Shown here in pieces: positions 32,531 to 41,303 of a DNA stretch of 64,000 nucleotides. Within the stretch, counting starts at the first letter, position 1, and every line of letters begins with the position of its first letter. The DNA lies in contig CAJTZU010000005.1 of the NCBI GenBank assembly GCA_910584165.1, positions 62,001 through 126,000 on the forward strand, read 5' to 3'. The stretch is from an uncultured Bacilli bacterium. GTDB taxonomy: Bacteria > Bacillota_I > Bacilli_A > RF39 > UBA660. The notes under the pieces were generated by a model, which saw nothing but the letters and a program-made list of their open reading frames with translations, did no database searches and had not been told where the DNA came from. A program made the translations under genes and the position numbers.

Positions 32531-33160
32531 ATGAAAGAATTATTAGAAAATGTAATTGTTAGAAAACAAAATACAATTCAAATAGAGGATATTTATTTTG
32601 ATCCTTATTTAGAGGATAGTGAAACACATGATGCTCGTGCAATCTTTATTACGCATTCTCATTATGATCATTTCTCAAAGGAAGATATTGCAAAAGTAAA
32701 AAATGAAGATACTATTTTAATTATTCCGAAGGATTGTTTGGTAGGCGCACTTGATCAATTTGATAAAAATCACATTTTGGTAGTAGAGCCAAATCAAGAT
32801 TATGTAGTAGGAGACTTAAGATTTCATACAGTTCCTATGTATAATCGAAATAAAGGATATCATCCCAAAGAGAACAATTGGGTTGGGTATCTTTTAGATT
32901 ATAATGATGTTACTTATTATATAGTAGGGGATTCTGATGAAACTCCAGAACTTGTAAGTATAAATTGTGATGTATTATTTATTCCAATAGGAGGAACTTA
33001 TACAATGGATGTAAAAGAAGCAGTATCTGCTACCAAATTAATTCATCCAAAGGTAGTTATTCCCACTCATTATGGAACTGTTGTTGGAACTATTCAAGAT
33101 GCTTATCAATTTCAGAAAGAATTAGAAGGAATAGTATCCTGTGAAATTTATCAAAAATAA
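32531..33160 (+). CDS. MBL-fold metallo-hydrolase (UlaG-like)
   Basis: 209 residues. THSHYDHFS carries the H-x-H-x-D-H metal motif (His42, His44, Asp46, His47), VGDSDETPEL the bridging Asp, and PTHYGTV a later His. The short size and YDP/FDPYL start resemble UlaG/YtnP-like hydrolases acting on small molecules; substrate undetermined. AATGGAGG precedes the start. Operon with the cupin gene. Confidence 0.83.
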   Translation: MKELLENVIVRKQNTIQIEDIYFDPYLEDSETHDARAIFITHSHYDHFSKEDIAKVKNEDTILIIPKDCLVGALDQFDKNHILVVEPNQDYVVGDLRFHTVPMYNRNKGYHPKENNWVGYLLDYNDVTYYIVGDSDETPELVSINCDVLFIPIGGTYTMDVKEAVSATKLIHPKVVIPTHYGTVVGTIQDAYQFQKELEGIVSCEIYQK

Positions 33161-33181
33161 CACGAACATGTTATTTTTTTT
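33155..33181 (+). terminator. Terminator after MBL-fold gene
   Basis: AAATAACA/TGTTATTT stem, six-base loop, T-tract. Confidence 0.8.
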
Positions 33182-33212
33182 GTGCATTCGCATATCCTAC
33201 TATGAGGTGTAT

Positions 33213-34178
33213 ATGAAAAAAGTTGTGTTATTAATGGGGGGAGAATCTTTAGAACATGAAGTTTCTCTCCAATCTTCTAAATCTATTTTAGAAAATATAG
33301 ATTCTAAAAGATATGAGGTAATTCCTATTATCATTAGTAAAGATGGGACTTGGTATCATTATTATGGAAAAGTAGAAAATTTACTACATTGGGAAGGGGA
33401 AGATATAGAAGTAATTTCCAATGTAATAGGGACATTAAAGAAAGTAGATATTGTACTACCCATGATACATGGAAAAAATGGGGAGGATGGAAAACTGCAA
33501 GGTTTTTTAGAACTGTTCCATATTCCTTATGTTGGATGCAACAGTAAAACTAGTATGTTAGGAATGGATAAGGAATATATGAAATTATTAGCGAAAGAGC
33601 ATGATATTCCACAGTTGCCATATCAAGTCTTGAAAGATAAAAAAAAGAAACTCTCTATAGATTTCCCTGTTATTGTAAAACCAGCTAATGGTGGCTCTTC
33701 TATCGGAATTGGTATTGCTCATCAAGCAAAAGAATTTCAAAAAAAGTTATCAGATGCATTTGCATGTGATTCTAAAGTAATTGTAGAAAAATATGGTAGA
33801 GTAAGGGAATTAGAAATTGGAATTTTAACAGATAAGAAGAAATGTTATTTATCAAATATAGGGGAAATATTAACGAATGGTAAGTTTTATGATTATGATA
33901 AAAAATATGTAGATAGTATTTCTACTACTGTAGCACCAGAATTATCTAATAAAATAAAAAAAGAAATAGAATCTTTAGCAAAAAAAATAGTATCCATTTT
34001 CGAATTAAAAGGAATGACTAGAATTGATTTCTTTTATGAGGAAGATACGAATACCATTTATTTTAATGAGATTAATACGATTCCTGGTTTTACTATCATT
34101 AGTATGTATCCAAAACTTTGGGAGTCTAAAAAAATGAATTATCAAAAACTGTTAAGTAACTTAATTGAATGGTCTTAG
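33213..34178 (+). CDS. ddl: D-alanine--D-alanine ligase
   Basis: 321 residues. ATP-grasp ligase: LLMGGESLEHEVSLQS at the N-terminus (Glu and Ser of site 1), PMIHGKNGEDGKLQG, VIVKPANGGSSIGIGI, and FNEINTIPGFT with metal ligands. The omega-loop region FYDYDKKY has the Lys-Tyr pair of D-Ala-D-Ala enzymes, not the His of D-Ala-D-Lac ligases, so ordinary peptidoglycan precursors are expected. The start at 33213 has GAGGTG; the longer frame from 33141 overlaps the previous gene's end and a terminator. Confidence 0.9.
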   Translation: MKKVVLLMGGESLEHEVSLQSSKSILENIDSKRYEVIPIIISKDGTWYHYYGKVENLLHWEGEDIEVISNVIGTLKKVDIVLPMIHGKNGEDGKLQGFLELFHIPYVGCNSKTSMLGMDKEYMKLLAKEHDIPQLPYQVLKDKKKKLSIDFPVIVKPANGGSSIGIGIAHQAKEFQKKLSDAFACDSKVIVEKYGRVRELEIGILTDKKKCYLSNIGEILTNGKFYDYDKKYVDSISTTVAPELSNKIKKEIESLAKKIVSIFELKGMTRIDFFYEEDTNTIYFNEINTIPGFTIISMYPKLWESKKMNYQKLLSNLIEWS

Positions 34179-34238
34179 CTTATTGAACTTTTAAAGAATT
34201 AATGATAAAATGTAGTAGTTTTGAAAGGATGTAGTAAG

Positions 34239-35630
34239 ATGAAAAAGACAAAAATAGTATGTAGTATAGGCCCTTCTAGTACGGATATTGAAACATTTTC
34301 AAAAATGGTAGAGGCAGGAATGAATGTAGCACGTATCAATTTTTCTCACGAGACAGAAGAAGGTTGCGAAAAAGTAGTTCATTTAGTAGAGGAAGTAAAT
34401 AGATGTGGGAATCATATTGCGATTATGTATGATACAAAAGGTCCTGACTTTAGGACAGGAGCTTTAATGGAAGAGAATGTTGAACTAAAAGAAGGAGAAA
34501 CTATTCAACTTGTAAAAGAAGATATTTTAGGAACTGCTTCTAAAATTAGTGTCAATTATAAAAGTGCGATTGATACAATTCCAGTGCATTCTATTATTTT
34601 AATTGAAGACGGGTTATTTAAATTAGAGGTAATTGATAAAGATAGTGAATCTTTAACTTGTCGTATTTTAGTTGGAGGTAGTCTTGGAGCTCATAAAGGA
34701 ATCAATGTTCCAGGAGTAGATTTAGAAGAACCTTTTTTAAGTGAAATTGATAAAAAAGATATTACTTATGCTTGTAAGCATGAAGGGGATTTTATTGCTC
34801 TTTCTTTTGTTTCTTGCAAAGAAGATGTTTTAAGTGTAAGAAAATTAATTGAAGAAAATGGTTCTACTATGCAAATTATTTCAAAAATAGAATCTACGAA
34901 TGCGATTGCTAATATTGATGAAATTATTGAAGCAAGTGATGGCATTATGGTGGCACGTGGTGATTTAGGAGTAGAGGTTCCAATGAAAGAATTACCAATT
35001 CTTCAAAAAATGATGATTAAAAAGTGCCGTGAAAAAGGAAAAATCTGTATTGTAGCAACAGAAATGCTTTCTAGTATGACAAAAAAAATAAGACCAACAC
35101 GTGCCGAAGTATCTGATGTTGCAAATGCAGTATTAGATGGTACAGATGCCGTTATGTTAAGTAATGAAACCACTATTGGAAGTTATCCAGTAGAAGCTGT
35201 TTCTATTATGTCAGAAACTTGTGAGAATACAGAAAATTATTTAGAGTATGAGCATGGTATTTATCCAAAGAGTAATGATATTATGTCCACAATTGCTCAT
35301 AGCGTGGTAGTTGCTTCTAACAGTATTGATGCTAGTGCGATATTAGCAGCTACTTTAAGTGGAGATACTGCTCGTCATATTAGTGCATTAAGACCTAGAT
35401 CTATTATTTTAGCAACTTGTACAACCGATAAAGTAGCGCGTTCTTTAGCATTTCATTTTGGTGTTTATCCTTCAGTTGTTCCAATTTCTTATACAACTGA
35501 TGAAATCATTGAAAACGCAGTATCTGCGGGAAAGCAAATTTTGGGATTAGGGCAGGGAGACAGAGTAGTAGTAACAGGTGGCTTTCCACAATCTAAAAGT
35601 ACAAACTTTTTAAAAATAGAAGAAATATAA
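34239..35630 (+). CDS. pyk: Pyruvate kinase
   Basis: 463 residues, the core enzyme without the C-terminal PEP-utiliser domain found in some Bacilli. KTKIVCSIGPSS, NVARINFSHETEE, MYDTKGPDFRTG, IISKIESTNAI (catalytic Lys), VARGDLGVEVPMKELP and TEMLSSM mark substrate and metal sites in order. It catalyses the last ATP-forming step of glycolysis. ATG at 34239 is ten bases after AAAGG; a TTG at 34221 is an alternative. GATAAAATG at 34203-34211 may hold the -10. Confidence 0.93.
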   Translation: MKKTKIVCSIGPSSTDIETFSKMVEAGMNVARINFSHETEEGCEKVVHLVEEVNRCGNHIAIMYDTKGPDFRTGALMEENVELKEGETIQLVKEDILGTASKISVNYKSAIDTIPVHSIILIEDGLFKLEVIDKDSESLTCRILVGGSLGAHKGINVPGVDLEEPFLSEIDKKDITYACKHEGDFIALSFVSCKEDVLSVRKLIEENGSTMQIISKIESTNAIANIDEIIEASDGIMVARGDLGVEVPMKELPILQKMMIKKCREKGKICIVATEMLSSMTKKIRPTRAEVSDVANAVLDGTDAVMLSNETTIGSYPVEAVSIMSETCENTENYLEYEHGIYPKSNDIMSTIAHSVVVASNSIDASAILAATLSGDTARHISALRPRSIILATCTTDKVARSLAFHFGVYPSVVPISYTTDEIIENAVSAGKQILGLGQGDRVVVTGGFPQSKSTNFLKIEEI

Positions 35631-35648
35631 AAATATTTCTTTTTTTTG
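35622..35648 (+). terminator. Terminator after pyk
   Basis: GAAATAT/ATATTTC stem overlapping the stop, then TTTTTTT; an extended -10 (TGATATAAT, 35649-35657) follows at once. Confidence 0.75.
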
Positions 35649-35657
35649 TGATATAAT
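35649..35657 (+). promoter_or_regulatory. Extended -10 promoter before 35683 gene
   Basis: TG-A-TATAAT directly after the pyk terminator T-tract; AGAGGTAGAG precedes the next ATG. Confidence 0.65.
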
Positions 35658-35682
35658 ATCTTTAGAATAAGAGGTAGAGAAA

Positions 35683-36219
35683 ATGAATAAAAAAGTACAG
35701 ACTACGACATGGCTAGATTTATTAACCTATATAATTCTTCCTTTAGTTATTATCGGAAATACATGGAATGTAATTACTACATTGTTATATTCTAAATTGG
35801 AAATCTATACTATTTTAATAACAATAGTAGAGATATTTTTTATTGTTTTTTATGGATATACTCTATATCGTACCCACCAAAGAAGTGAGATAGCACCTAA
35901 ATTGTTAACAGGGTTATTCTGGATAACATCTTTTCAAACAAGTGCTGAATTTGCTAATACAGAATGCATTAATAAAGGTTATAACTTCTTTTTGATGTTT
36001 GCCATTTATCTACTATTTTGCTATATTGTATGGGTTCGAACGAATCAAGTTTATTTAGAAAAAAGAATGGATTTATTTAAAAATAAGTCTTCTTTAAAAA
36101 CAATTCACCGTTGTGAAAAGTGTAAAAGATTAATTCCTAATGGTAAAGATTGCCCTCATTGTAAAACATCCGAAGAAAAGAAAAAAGTTGACAAAAAGGT
36201 GACAGAAAAGGAAAAATAA
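35683..36219 (+). CDS. Membrane protein with C-terminal zinc ribbon
   Basis: 178 residues, four predicted helices (about 12-33, 39-60, 72-90, 99-117) followed by a basic linker and CEKC...CPHC near 142-158. The zinc ribbon is at the cytoplasmic C-terminus, opposite to most similar proteins in this window. No known family. Ends in a Lys/Glu-rich tail. Confidence 0.6.
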   Translation: MNKKVQTTTWLDLLTYIILPLVIIGNTWNVITTLLYSKLEIYTILITIVEIFFIVFYGYTLYRTHQRSEIAPKLLTGLFWITSFQTSAEFANTECINKGYNFFLMFAIYLLFCYIVWVRTNQVYLEKRMDLFKNKSSLKTIHRCEKCKRLIPNGKDCPHCKTSEEKKKVDKKVTEKEK

Positions 36220-36235
36220 TTTTTTCTTTTTTTAT
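36206..36235 (+). terminator. Terminator after 35683 gene
   Basis: AAAAGGAAAAAT / ATTTTTTCTTTTTT arms around the stop with T-tract; A/T-only stem. Confidence 0.55.
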
Positions 36236-36287
36236 TGCTTAAAAAAGTTTGTGATATACTCTTAATGTAAGTAAAGGAGAGTAAATT

Positions 36288-37166
36288 ATGGAAAATAATA
36301 ATATTCAACCAGAAAAATCTAACACAAAAAAGATGTTTGTTATCATCGCAGGAATTATTGTTGTAGCAGTCATTGCTATTTTATTGGTACTATTATTAAA
36401 TAAAGAACCTAAAACTTCATCTTCTAAAAATAGTAATACTAGTACAAATACTAATACTTCAAGTAATACCAATACGAATACAAATGAAAATAAAAAGGAA
36501 CCAGTAATAGATGCTGATTATGTTAGTGTTCAGTATAAAAATGAACATGGTTTGAGTTATATTAATGATATTGCTGTAAAAGGAGAACAAATTAAAGTAC
36601 CTTTTATCACTTTTGATACATCAGATGCAGATAAAGTAAATAAGGAAATTAAAGATTTATATACAGAATATGAAAGTAGAATAAAAGAATCTACAAAGTG
36701 TATGGAAACTGAAGAAGATATTCCATGTGGTATTCATTCAATAGGCTATAAAACATATACTACAGACGATATTCTTTCTATTGTAGTATTGATGGCTTCT
36801 TCTGCAACGAGTGTACCAATTCCTGATTATTTAGTATATAGCTTTGATAGTAAAACTGGTAAGTTGTTAACTTTGGAGGATTTATTGACTAAAAAGGGAA
36901 TGACAAAAGAGCAATTGATACAAAGTTCTTTAGAGTCTATAAAACAATTTGCTATGAGCGAAGATTATAAAGATAGTGGTATGCTTGAAAAAATGACAGA
37001 GATAGAAAACTTTATTAGAAAAAATATTGATTTGAATCAGACTAAAATTACAGCAGAGTCTGGTGTAGCATATTTTATTGGAGATACAAAAGGATTTAAT
37101 ATAATAACTACTTTATATAGTGATTGGGAAAATGAAAGTTTTGTTCAAATTCTTTATCTGCAATAA
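36288..37166 (+). CDS. Membrane-anchored DUF3298/RsiV-like protein (paralogue A)
   Basis: 292 residues. One signal-anchor helix (about 16-39), an Asn/Thr/Ser-rich linker (about 45-68), then an extracytoplasmic domain with VPFITFDTSDADKVNKEIKDLY, DILSIVVLM, and YSFDSKTGKLLTLEDLL blocks typical of DUF3298/DUF4163-type domains found in RsiV and PdaC-like proteins. It is homologous to the product at 37758-38657. GGAGAG before the ATG. Likely binds a wall component or lysozyme-like ligand; that is inferred only from the family. Confidence 0.65.
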   Translation: MENNNIQPEKSNTKKMFVIIAGIIVVAVIAILLVLLLNKEPKTSSSKNSNTSTNTNTSSNTNTNTNENKKEPVIDADYVSVQYKNEHGLSYINDIAVKGEQIKVPFITFDTSDADKVNKEIKDLYTEYESRIKESTKCMETEEDIPCGIHSIGYKTYTTDDILSIVVLMASSATSVPIPDYLVYSFDSKTGKLLTLEDLLTKKGMTKEQLIQSSLESIKQFAMSEDYKDSGMLEKMTEIENFIRKNIDLNQTKITAESGVAYFIGDTKGFNIITTLYSDWENESFVQILYLQ

Positions 37167-37186
37167 TATTTGACAAAAGTAGACAA

Positions 37187-37214
37187 GAAAAAGAGAATTT
37201 ACTTCTCTTTTTTT
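37187..37214 (+). terminator. Terminator after DUF3298-like gene
   Basis: AAAAAGAGAA/TTCTCTTTTT stem, six-base loop, long T-tract. Confidence 0.85.
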
Positions 37215-37263
37215 TATAAAAAAAAAAAGATATGATATAATAAAAATAGGATGGTGATACAAA

Positions 37264-37743
37264 ATGGAGAGACTAAAGCTAATAGATGACATTAGAACTC
37301 AAGCGCTAGCTCTCATGGCAGAAGACACTAATTTAACCTATGATGTTGCTAGTATGAAAGCTAAGAATGAATTAGTCGGGGAAGACACTATCACAAAGTA
37401 TCATCAAGGAATAGACATGAAAGATACTATCATGGATATTGCTAAAAAAGAATTAGGAGAAGATATTCGTGTAGATTTATATCAAGAGGCGCAATTAAAA
37501 GAAATGATTGTCGCTAATCGTTTAGGAGTAGATGTTGACTCTTTTGTTAGCATATTTTTAACACCAGAACAAATTCATTTTATAACACTTGTTGCTTTAA
37601 AAGGTGATGATATTAGTAGATATATGCTAGATTTTCAATTTGATCCAAAAGAAGAGATGGATAAATTAATGAAGGAAGAATCTACAAACGAAAAGGAAAC
37701 TAGTTATCAGAAAATAATTACCAATAATTATGAAGCAGCTTAA
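37264..37743 (+). CDS. Soluble hypothetical protein, helical
   Basis: 159 residues, acidic, mostly helical, without signal or membrane helix. Segments such as LYQEAQLKEMIVANRLGVDVDSF and FLTPEQIHFITLVAL look like a helical bundle. No family is recognised. GGATGGTG precedes the start; a T-rich/TGATATAATAAAA stretch at 37234-37246 holds the probable -10 (TATAAT). Fourteen bases before the second DUF3298-like gene, therefore an operon. Confidence 0.6.
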   Translation: MERLKLIDDIRTQALALMAEDTNLTYDVASMKAKNELVGEDTITKYHQGIDMKDTIMDIAKKELGEDIRVDLYQEAQLKEMIVANRLGVDVDSFVSIFLTPEQIHFITLVALKGDDISRYMLDFQFDPKEEMDKLMKEESTNEKETSYQKIITNNYEAA

Positions 37744-37757
37744 AAGGAGTTATGAAG

Positions 37758-38657
37758 ATGGATAAGAAGTCAAAAGAAAATAGAAAAGTGAGTTATATTT
37801 GGATAATAATATCTATTATCTTAATTGTCAGTGTTGGAATTGGTGGTTGGTTATTAGGAACAAAATTTGCTACTAGAGAAGACGAAATTCCAAAAATTGA
37901 TAAACCAGTGGAAGAGACTAAAAAATTAGAAAAAGAAGATGAGAGTAAGGATTATGTCTATGAGGCTAGTTATTCTTATGAAAACAAATATCAAACGTAT
38001 AAAGAATTTCCTAATGTGAAAGATGAAATTAAAAAGATAAATTATGGAATAGAAGTAGAGTATAGAGAAGGTACTCAATATTTAGAAGATTTAAGAGTCC
38101 CTTATATTAATATAAAAACAGAAGTAGCACAAAAGGTAAATGAGCAAATTAAAAATTTATATTTAGAGTATGCACTTTCTTTTGATACAAATGCGAAAAT
38201 TGTAAATGATAAAGAAGATTTGCCAGTAGCAAGACATATTTTAACGTACCAGACTTATATTCATCAAGATATTTTATCTGTTATCATTATTTATGATAAA
38301 GAAGCAACTTCTAACTGGAATTTACAGTATATGACTTATAATTTTGATTTAAAAACAGGAAATGTTTTAAGTTATGAAGGATTATTATCTAGATTGGGTT
38401 ATGAAAAAGAAACGGCTCAAACAGAATTAGAAGAATTAATAGGTGAGAAAATAAAATCTTTATGGACAGAGTATCAAATAAAGCTTCCTGTTTCTGAGCA
38501 AGAACGATTTATATTAGAGGCAAAAGAAAGTTTACAAGAGTCAATTGCTTCTAAGAAAGTGTTAATGTTTGTAAAAGATGGAAACTTAAATGTATTAGAA
38601 AGAATTTCCTATGGTACAGAAGATAATTCTTATTATATATTTGAATTAACAAAATAA
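37758..38657 (+). CDS. Membrane-anchored DUF3298/RsiV-like protein (paralogue B)
   Basis: 299 residues. Signal-anchor helix at about 12-34, a charged linker, then the same extracytoplasmic domain as the 36288 gene: VPYINIKTEVAQKVNEQIKNLY, HQDILSVIIIYD, MTYNFDLKTGNVLSYEGLL. The Asn/Thr linker is replaced by Glu/Lys. Start at 37758 has AAAGGAG eight bases upstream; the in-frame ATG at 37752 is too close. Terminator at the stop. Confidence 0.65.
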   Translation: MDKKSKENRKVSYIWIIISIILIVSVGIGGWLLGTKFATREDEIPKIDKPVEETKKLEKEDESKDYVYEASYSYENKYQTYKEFPNVKDEIKKINYGIEVEYREGTQYLEDLRVPYINIKTEVAQKVNEQIKNLYLEYALSFDTNAKIVNDKEDLPVARHILTYQTYIHQDILSVIIIYDKEATSNWNLQYMTYNFDLKTGNVLSYEGLLSRLGYEKETAQTELEELIGEKIKSLWTEYQIKLPVSEQERFILEAKESLQESIASKKVLMFVKDGNLNVLERISYGTEDNSYYIFELTK

Positions 38658-38681
38658 AAGAGAAGATAATTCTCTTTTTTT
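38655..38681 (+). terminator. Terminator after paralogue B
   Basis: AAAAGAGAA/TTCTCTTTT stem, five-base loop, T-tract. Confidence 0.85.
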
Positions 38682-38770
38682 GATAACTTTTTGTTATGAT
38701 GGAGATATCTAAAAGGTATTTTACGAAAAATAAAATTCCTCGTATAATGAATGTACAAGGAGGAAAGTTT

Positions 38771-39649
38771 ATGAAAGAAAGAAAAATAGATTTACATATT
38801 CATACGATTTATTCAGATGGGGAGTATACCCCAGAAGAGGTTTTTGCAAAAGTGAAGGAGAAAGGGTTAGAGGTGTTTTCTATTACTGACCATGATACGA
38901 TAGAGGGAGCTAAAAAGATGACTTCTAAAGAAGGAATTCTTTATATTCCTGGAGTAGAGTTGACTGCTAAGTGTCCTATAGGTAGAGAACATATTTTAGG
39001 ATATAATTTAGATTTAAAAAATACGACTTTGAATCAAGTGTTAAATGCTAAAAAGCAGAGTGATAGAGATAACTTCCTACTTTATTATCAAACTCTTCAG
39101 AAAAAATATGGAATAACTTTTCCAAAAGAAGAAATAGATTTTATTTTAAATCGAGTAGGAAATGTAGGAAGAGTAGATTTATCAAATCTTATTAGAAAAT
39201 ACGGATATGCAAGTACCCAAGAAGATGCTTTCCAAAAATATTTAAATCCTATTAATGAAGCTGTTAGATTCTCTAAAAAAGGCTTGACAGAAGAAGAGTG
39301 TATCCGATTATTAAAAGAAGCTGGCGGTTATGTTTCTTTAGCGCATCCTATTAGCTTAAATCCAAATTATAGAAAACAAGATTTAAAGGTTACCTATCAG
39401 GAGTTAAAATCACGCTTACTTCTTATGAAAAGTTATGGCTTAGATGCTATTGAGATTGAACATATTCATCAAGATATACCATTCCGTGAAATGCTGAAAG
39501 AATTAGCAAATGAACTTTCCTTATTGGAAAGTGGAGGAACTGATTTTCACGGAGAAAAAATTAAACCCGGTGTAGAAATTGGTAGTGGCTATCAAGGAAA
39601 TGTAGCTATTAAACAGTTATCTCTTGTGGATAAGATTAGACAATCCTAA
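38771..39649 (+). CDS. PHP-domain phosphoesterase (RNase AM/YciV-like)
   Basis: 292 residues. IDLHIHTIYSDGEYTPEE (His9, His11, Asp16), ITDHDT (Asp40, His41, Asp42), GVELTAK, SLAHPIS and GTDFHG are the metal-binding motifs of PHP phosphoesterases of the TrpH/YciV group, which include 5'-3' exonucleases acting on short RNAs or 3',5'-nucleotide bisphosphates. The start at 38771 has AGGAGG seven bases upstream; the frame from 38696 would begin before the -10 TATAAT at 38744-38749. Confidence 0.83.
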   Translation: MKERKIDLHIHTIYSDGEYTPEEVFAKVKEKGLEVFSITDHDTIEGAKKMTSKEGILYIPGVELTAKCPIGREHILGYNLDLKNTTLNQVLNAKKQSDRDNFLLYYQTLQKKYGITFPKEEIDFILNRVGNVGRVDLSNLIRKYGYASTQEDAFQKYLNPINEAVRFSKKGLTEEECIRLLKEAGGYVSLAHPISLNPNYRKQDLKVTYQELKSRLLLMKSYGLDAIEIEHIHQDIPFREMLKELANELSLLESGGTDFHGEKIKPGVEIGSGYQGNVAIKQLSLVDKIRQS

Positions 39650-39709
39650 AAAAATATACTATAATATTTTGAAAGAAAAAGACCTATTAAGATAACAGGA
39701 GGTTATAGT

Positions 39710-40597
39710 ATGGTTGATTTAGAGTTATATCGAATCTTTTATGAAGTTGCCAAAGCAGGTAATATTACGCAAGCAAGTAATGCACTAAATATTTCCCAAC
39801 CTGCTGTTACAAAACATATTAAAAACTTGGAGTATCAATTGGGTGCAACTCTATTTATTCGTAATCGAAAAGGAGTCATTTTAACAGAAAGTGGCAAGAA
39901 GTTATTTGTTTATATTAAACAAGCAATGAATTTAATTTCTTATGCTGAAAAAGAAATAGATGAACTTCAAAATATGTATACAGGAACTTTAAAACTAGGA
40001 GTAGGAACAACGCTTACTAAAAAATATTTATTAAAATATATAAAAGAATTTCATAAATTATATCCTAATATTACAATTGAAATTAGTACAGATCCTACTG
40101 GGGAGTTAAAAGAAAAATTAAAATTAGGAATGATTGATTTGATTATTGCTAAAATGCCAAAGTATAAGGAAAGCGAATATGAATATAAAGTTTTAGGAAA
40201 GTTAGAAGATATTTTTGTTGGTAATGAGAAATATCAAGAATTATCGCAAAAGGAAATATCTTTAGAAGAACTATCAACTTATCCAATTCTTTTACAAAAA
40301 AATCCTTCTAGCTCTAGAGAGTATATTGATTCTGTTTGTCATGAAAGAAATATTGAATTAAAGAGTATCATGAATATTGCTAGTTCTAATTTATTGATTG
40401 ATTTTGTAAAAATTGGTTATGGAATAGGTTTTGTTACCAAACAGTATGTATTAGAAGAACTTCATACTAAAGAATTATTTGAAATAAAAGTTAGACCTAC
40501 TATACCACCACGAGAATTTGGCCTTATTCAATTAAAAGAGCATGTCTTATCTTTTAGTGCACAAGCATTAATAGAGTTAATAGAGAGGGATAACTAA
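39710..40597 (+). CDS. LysR-family transcriptional regulator
   Basis: 295 residues. N-terminal winged helix (about 1-60) with FYEVAKAGNITQASNALNISQPAVTKHIKNLE, then a two-lobed effector domain (about 90-290) with TLKLGVGTTLTKKYLL and GYGIGFVTKQYV. The effector and targets are unknown; no divergent neighbour is present to suggest a target. AGGAGG precedes the start and TATAAT at 39662-39667 is the likely -10. Confidence 0.88.
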   Translation: MVDLELYRIFYEVAKAGNITQASNALNISQPAVTKHIKNLEYQLGATLFIRNRKGVILTESGKKLFVYIKQAMNLISYAEKEIDELQNMYTGTLKLGVGTTLTKKYLLKYIKEFHKLYPNITIEISTDPTGELKEKLKLGMIDLIIAKMPKYKESEYEYKVLGKLEDIFVGNEKYQELSQKEISLEELSTYPILLQKNPSSSREYIDSVCHERNIELKSIMNIASSNLLIDFVKIGYGIGFVTKQYVLEELHTKELFEIKVRPTIPPREFGLIQLKEHVLSFSAQALIELIERDN

Positions 40598-40604
40598 GAT
40601 TCCT

Positions 40605-40633
40605 AGAAAAAGAAACAGATTGTTTCTTTTTTT
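40605..40633 (+). terminator. Terminator after LysR gene
   Basis: AAAAAGAAACA-GAT-TGTTTCTTTTT stem (40607-40617 with 40621-40631). Confidence 0.85.
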
Positions 40634-40634
40634 G

Positions 40635-40643
40635 TGTTATAAT
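40635..40643 (+). promoter_or_regulatory. Extended -10 promoter for second two-component system
   Basis: TG-T-TATAAT with TATAAT at 40638-40643, immediately after the terminator. Confidence 0.7.
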
Positions 40644-40658
40644 GAGTTTGGTGATAGT

Positions 40659-41303
40659 ATGGATAAAATTTTATTAGTAGAAGATAATGAAATGATTGTA
40701 AAAGGATTAAAATATTCTTTGGAACAAGAAGGATTAGAAGTACTTGTATTCTATTCCTTATCCGATATTGTGTTAGAAGAAGATATTGATTTAGCGATTT
40801 TAGATATTTCTTTACCAGATGGTAGTGGCATAGATGCCTTTAAAGAAATAAAGGTGAAACTAAATATTCCAATTCTATTTTTAACAGCAATTGATAATGA
40901 AGATACGATTGTAAAATGTTTTGAATTAGGCGCAGATGACTATATTACAAAACCATTTCGAACGAGAGAATTAATCTCTAGAATCAATCGTCTATTAAAG
41001 AAAAATACAAATCCTATTTTAACTTATCAAAATTTAGAAGTTCATTTAGAAAGTGGACGTGTCTTTAAAAATAAAGAAGAAATTTCTTTTACTCCTTTAG
41101 AATATAAAATCTTATTAATGCTTTTAAATAACCAAAATAAAATTATTACGCGAGAACAAATTTTAGATAAAATTTATGATATGTCGGGAAACTTTGTCAA
41201 TGATAATACTCTTACCGTTTATATCAAAAGAATTCGTGAAAAAATAGGAGAGGATATCATTAAAACCGTTAAAGGAATTGGTTATAGGGTGGATGAAAAA
41301 TGA
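40659..41303 (+). CDS. OmpR-family response regulator (second system)
   Basis: 214 residues. Phosphoacceptor Asp49 in LAILDISLP, Thr in LTAID, Lys in ITKPF, and a winged-helix output domain with FTPLEYKILLMLL and VKGIGYRV. Start at 40659 is supported by GGTGATAGT; the earlier ATG at 40620 lies inside the terminator. Overlaps the kinase gene by four bases. Likely binds the 11-bp direct repeat at 42519 upstream of the ABC genes. Confidence 0.88.
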   Translation: MDKILLVEDNEMIVKGLKYSLEQEGLEVLVFYSLSDIVLEEDIDLAILDISLPDGSGIDAFKEIKVKLNIPILFLTAIDNEDTIVKCFELGADDYITKPFRTRELISRINRLLKKNTNPILTYQNLEVHLESGRVFKNKEEISFTPLEYKILLMLLNNQNKIITREQILDKIYDMSGNFVNDNTLTVYIKRIREKIGEDIIKTVKGIGYRVDEK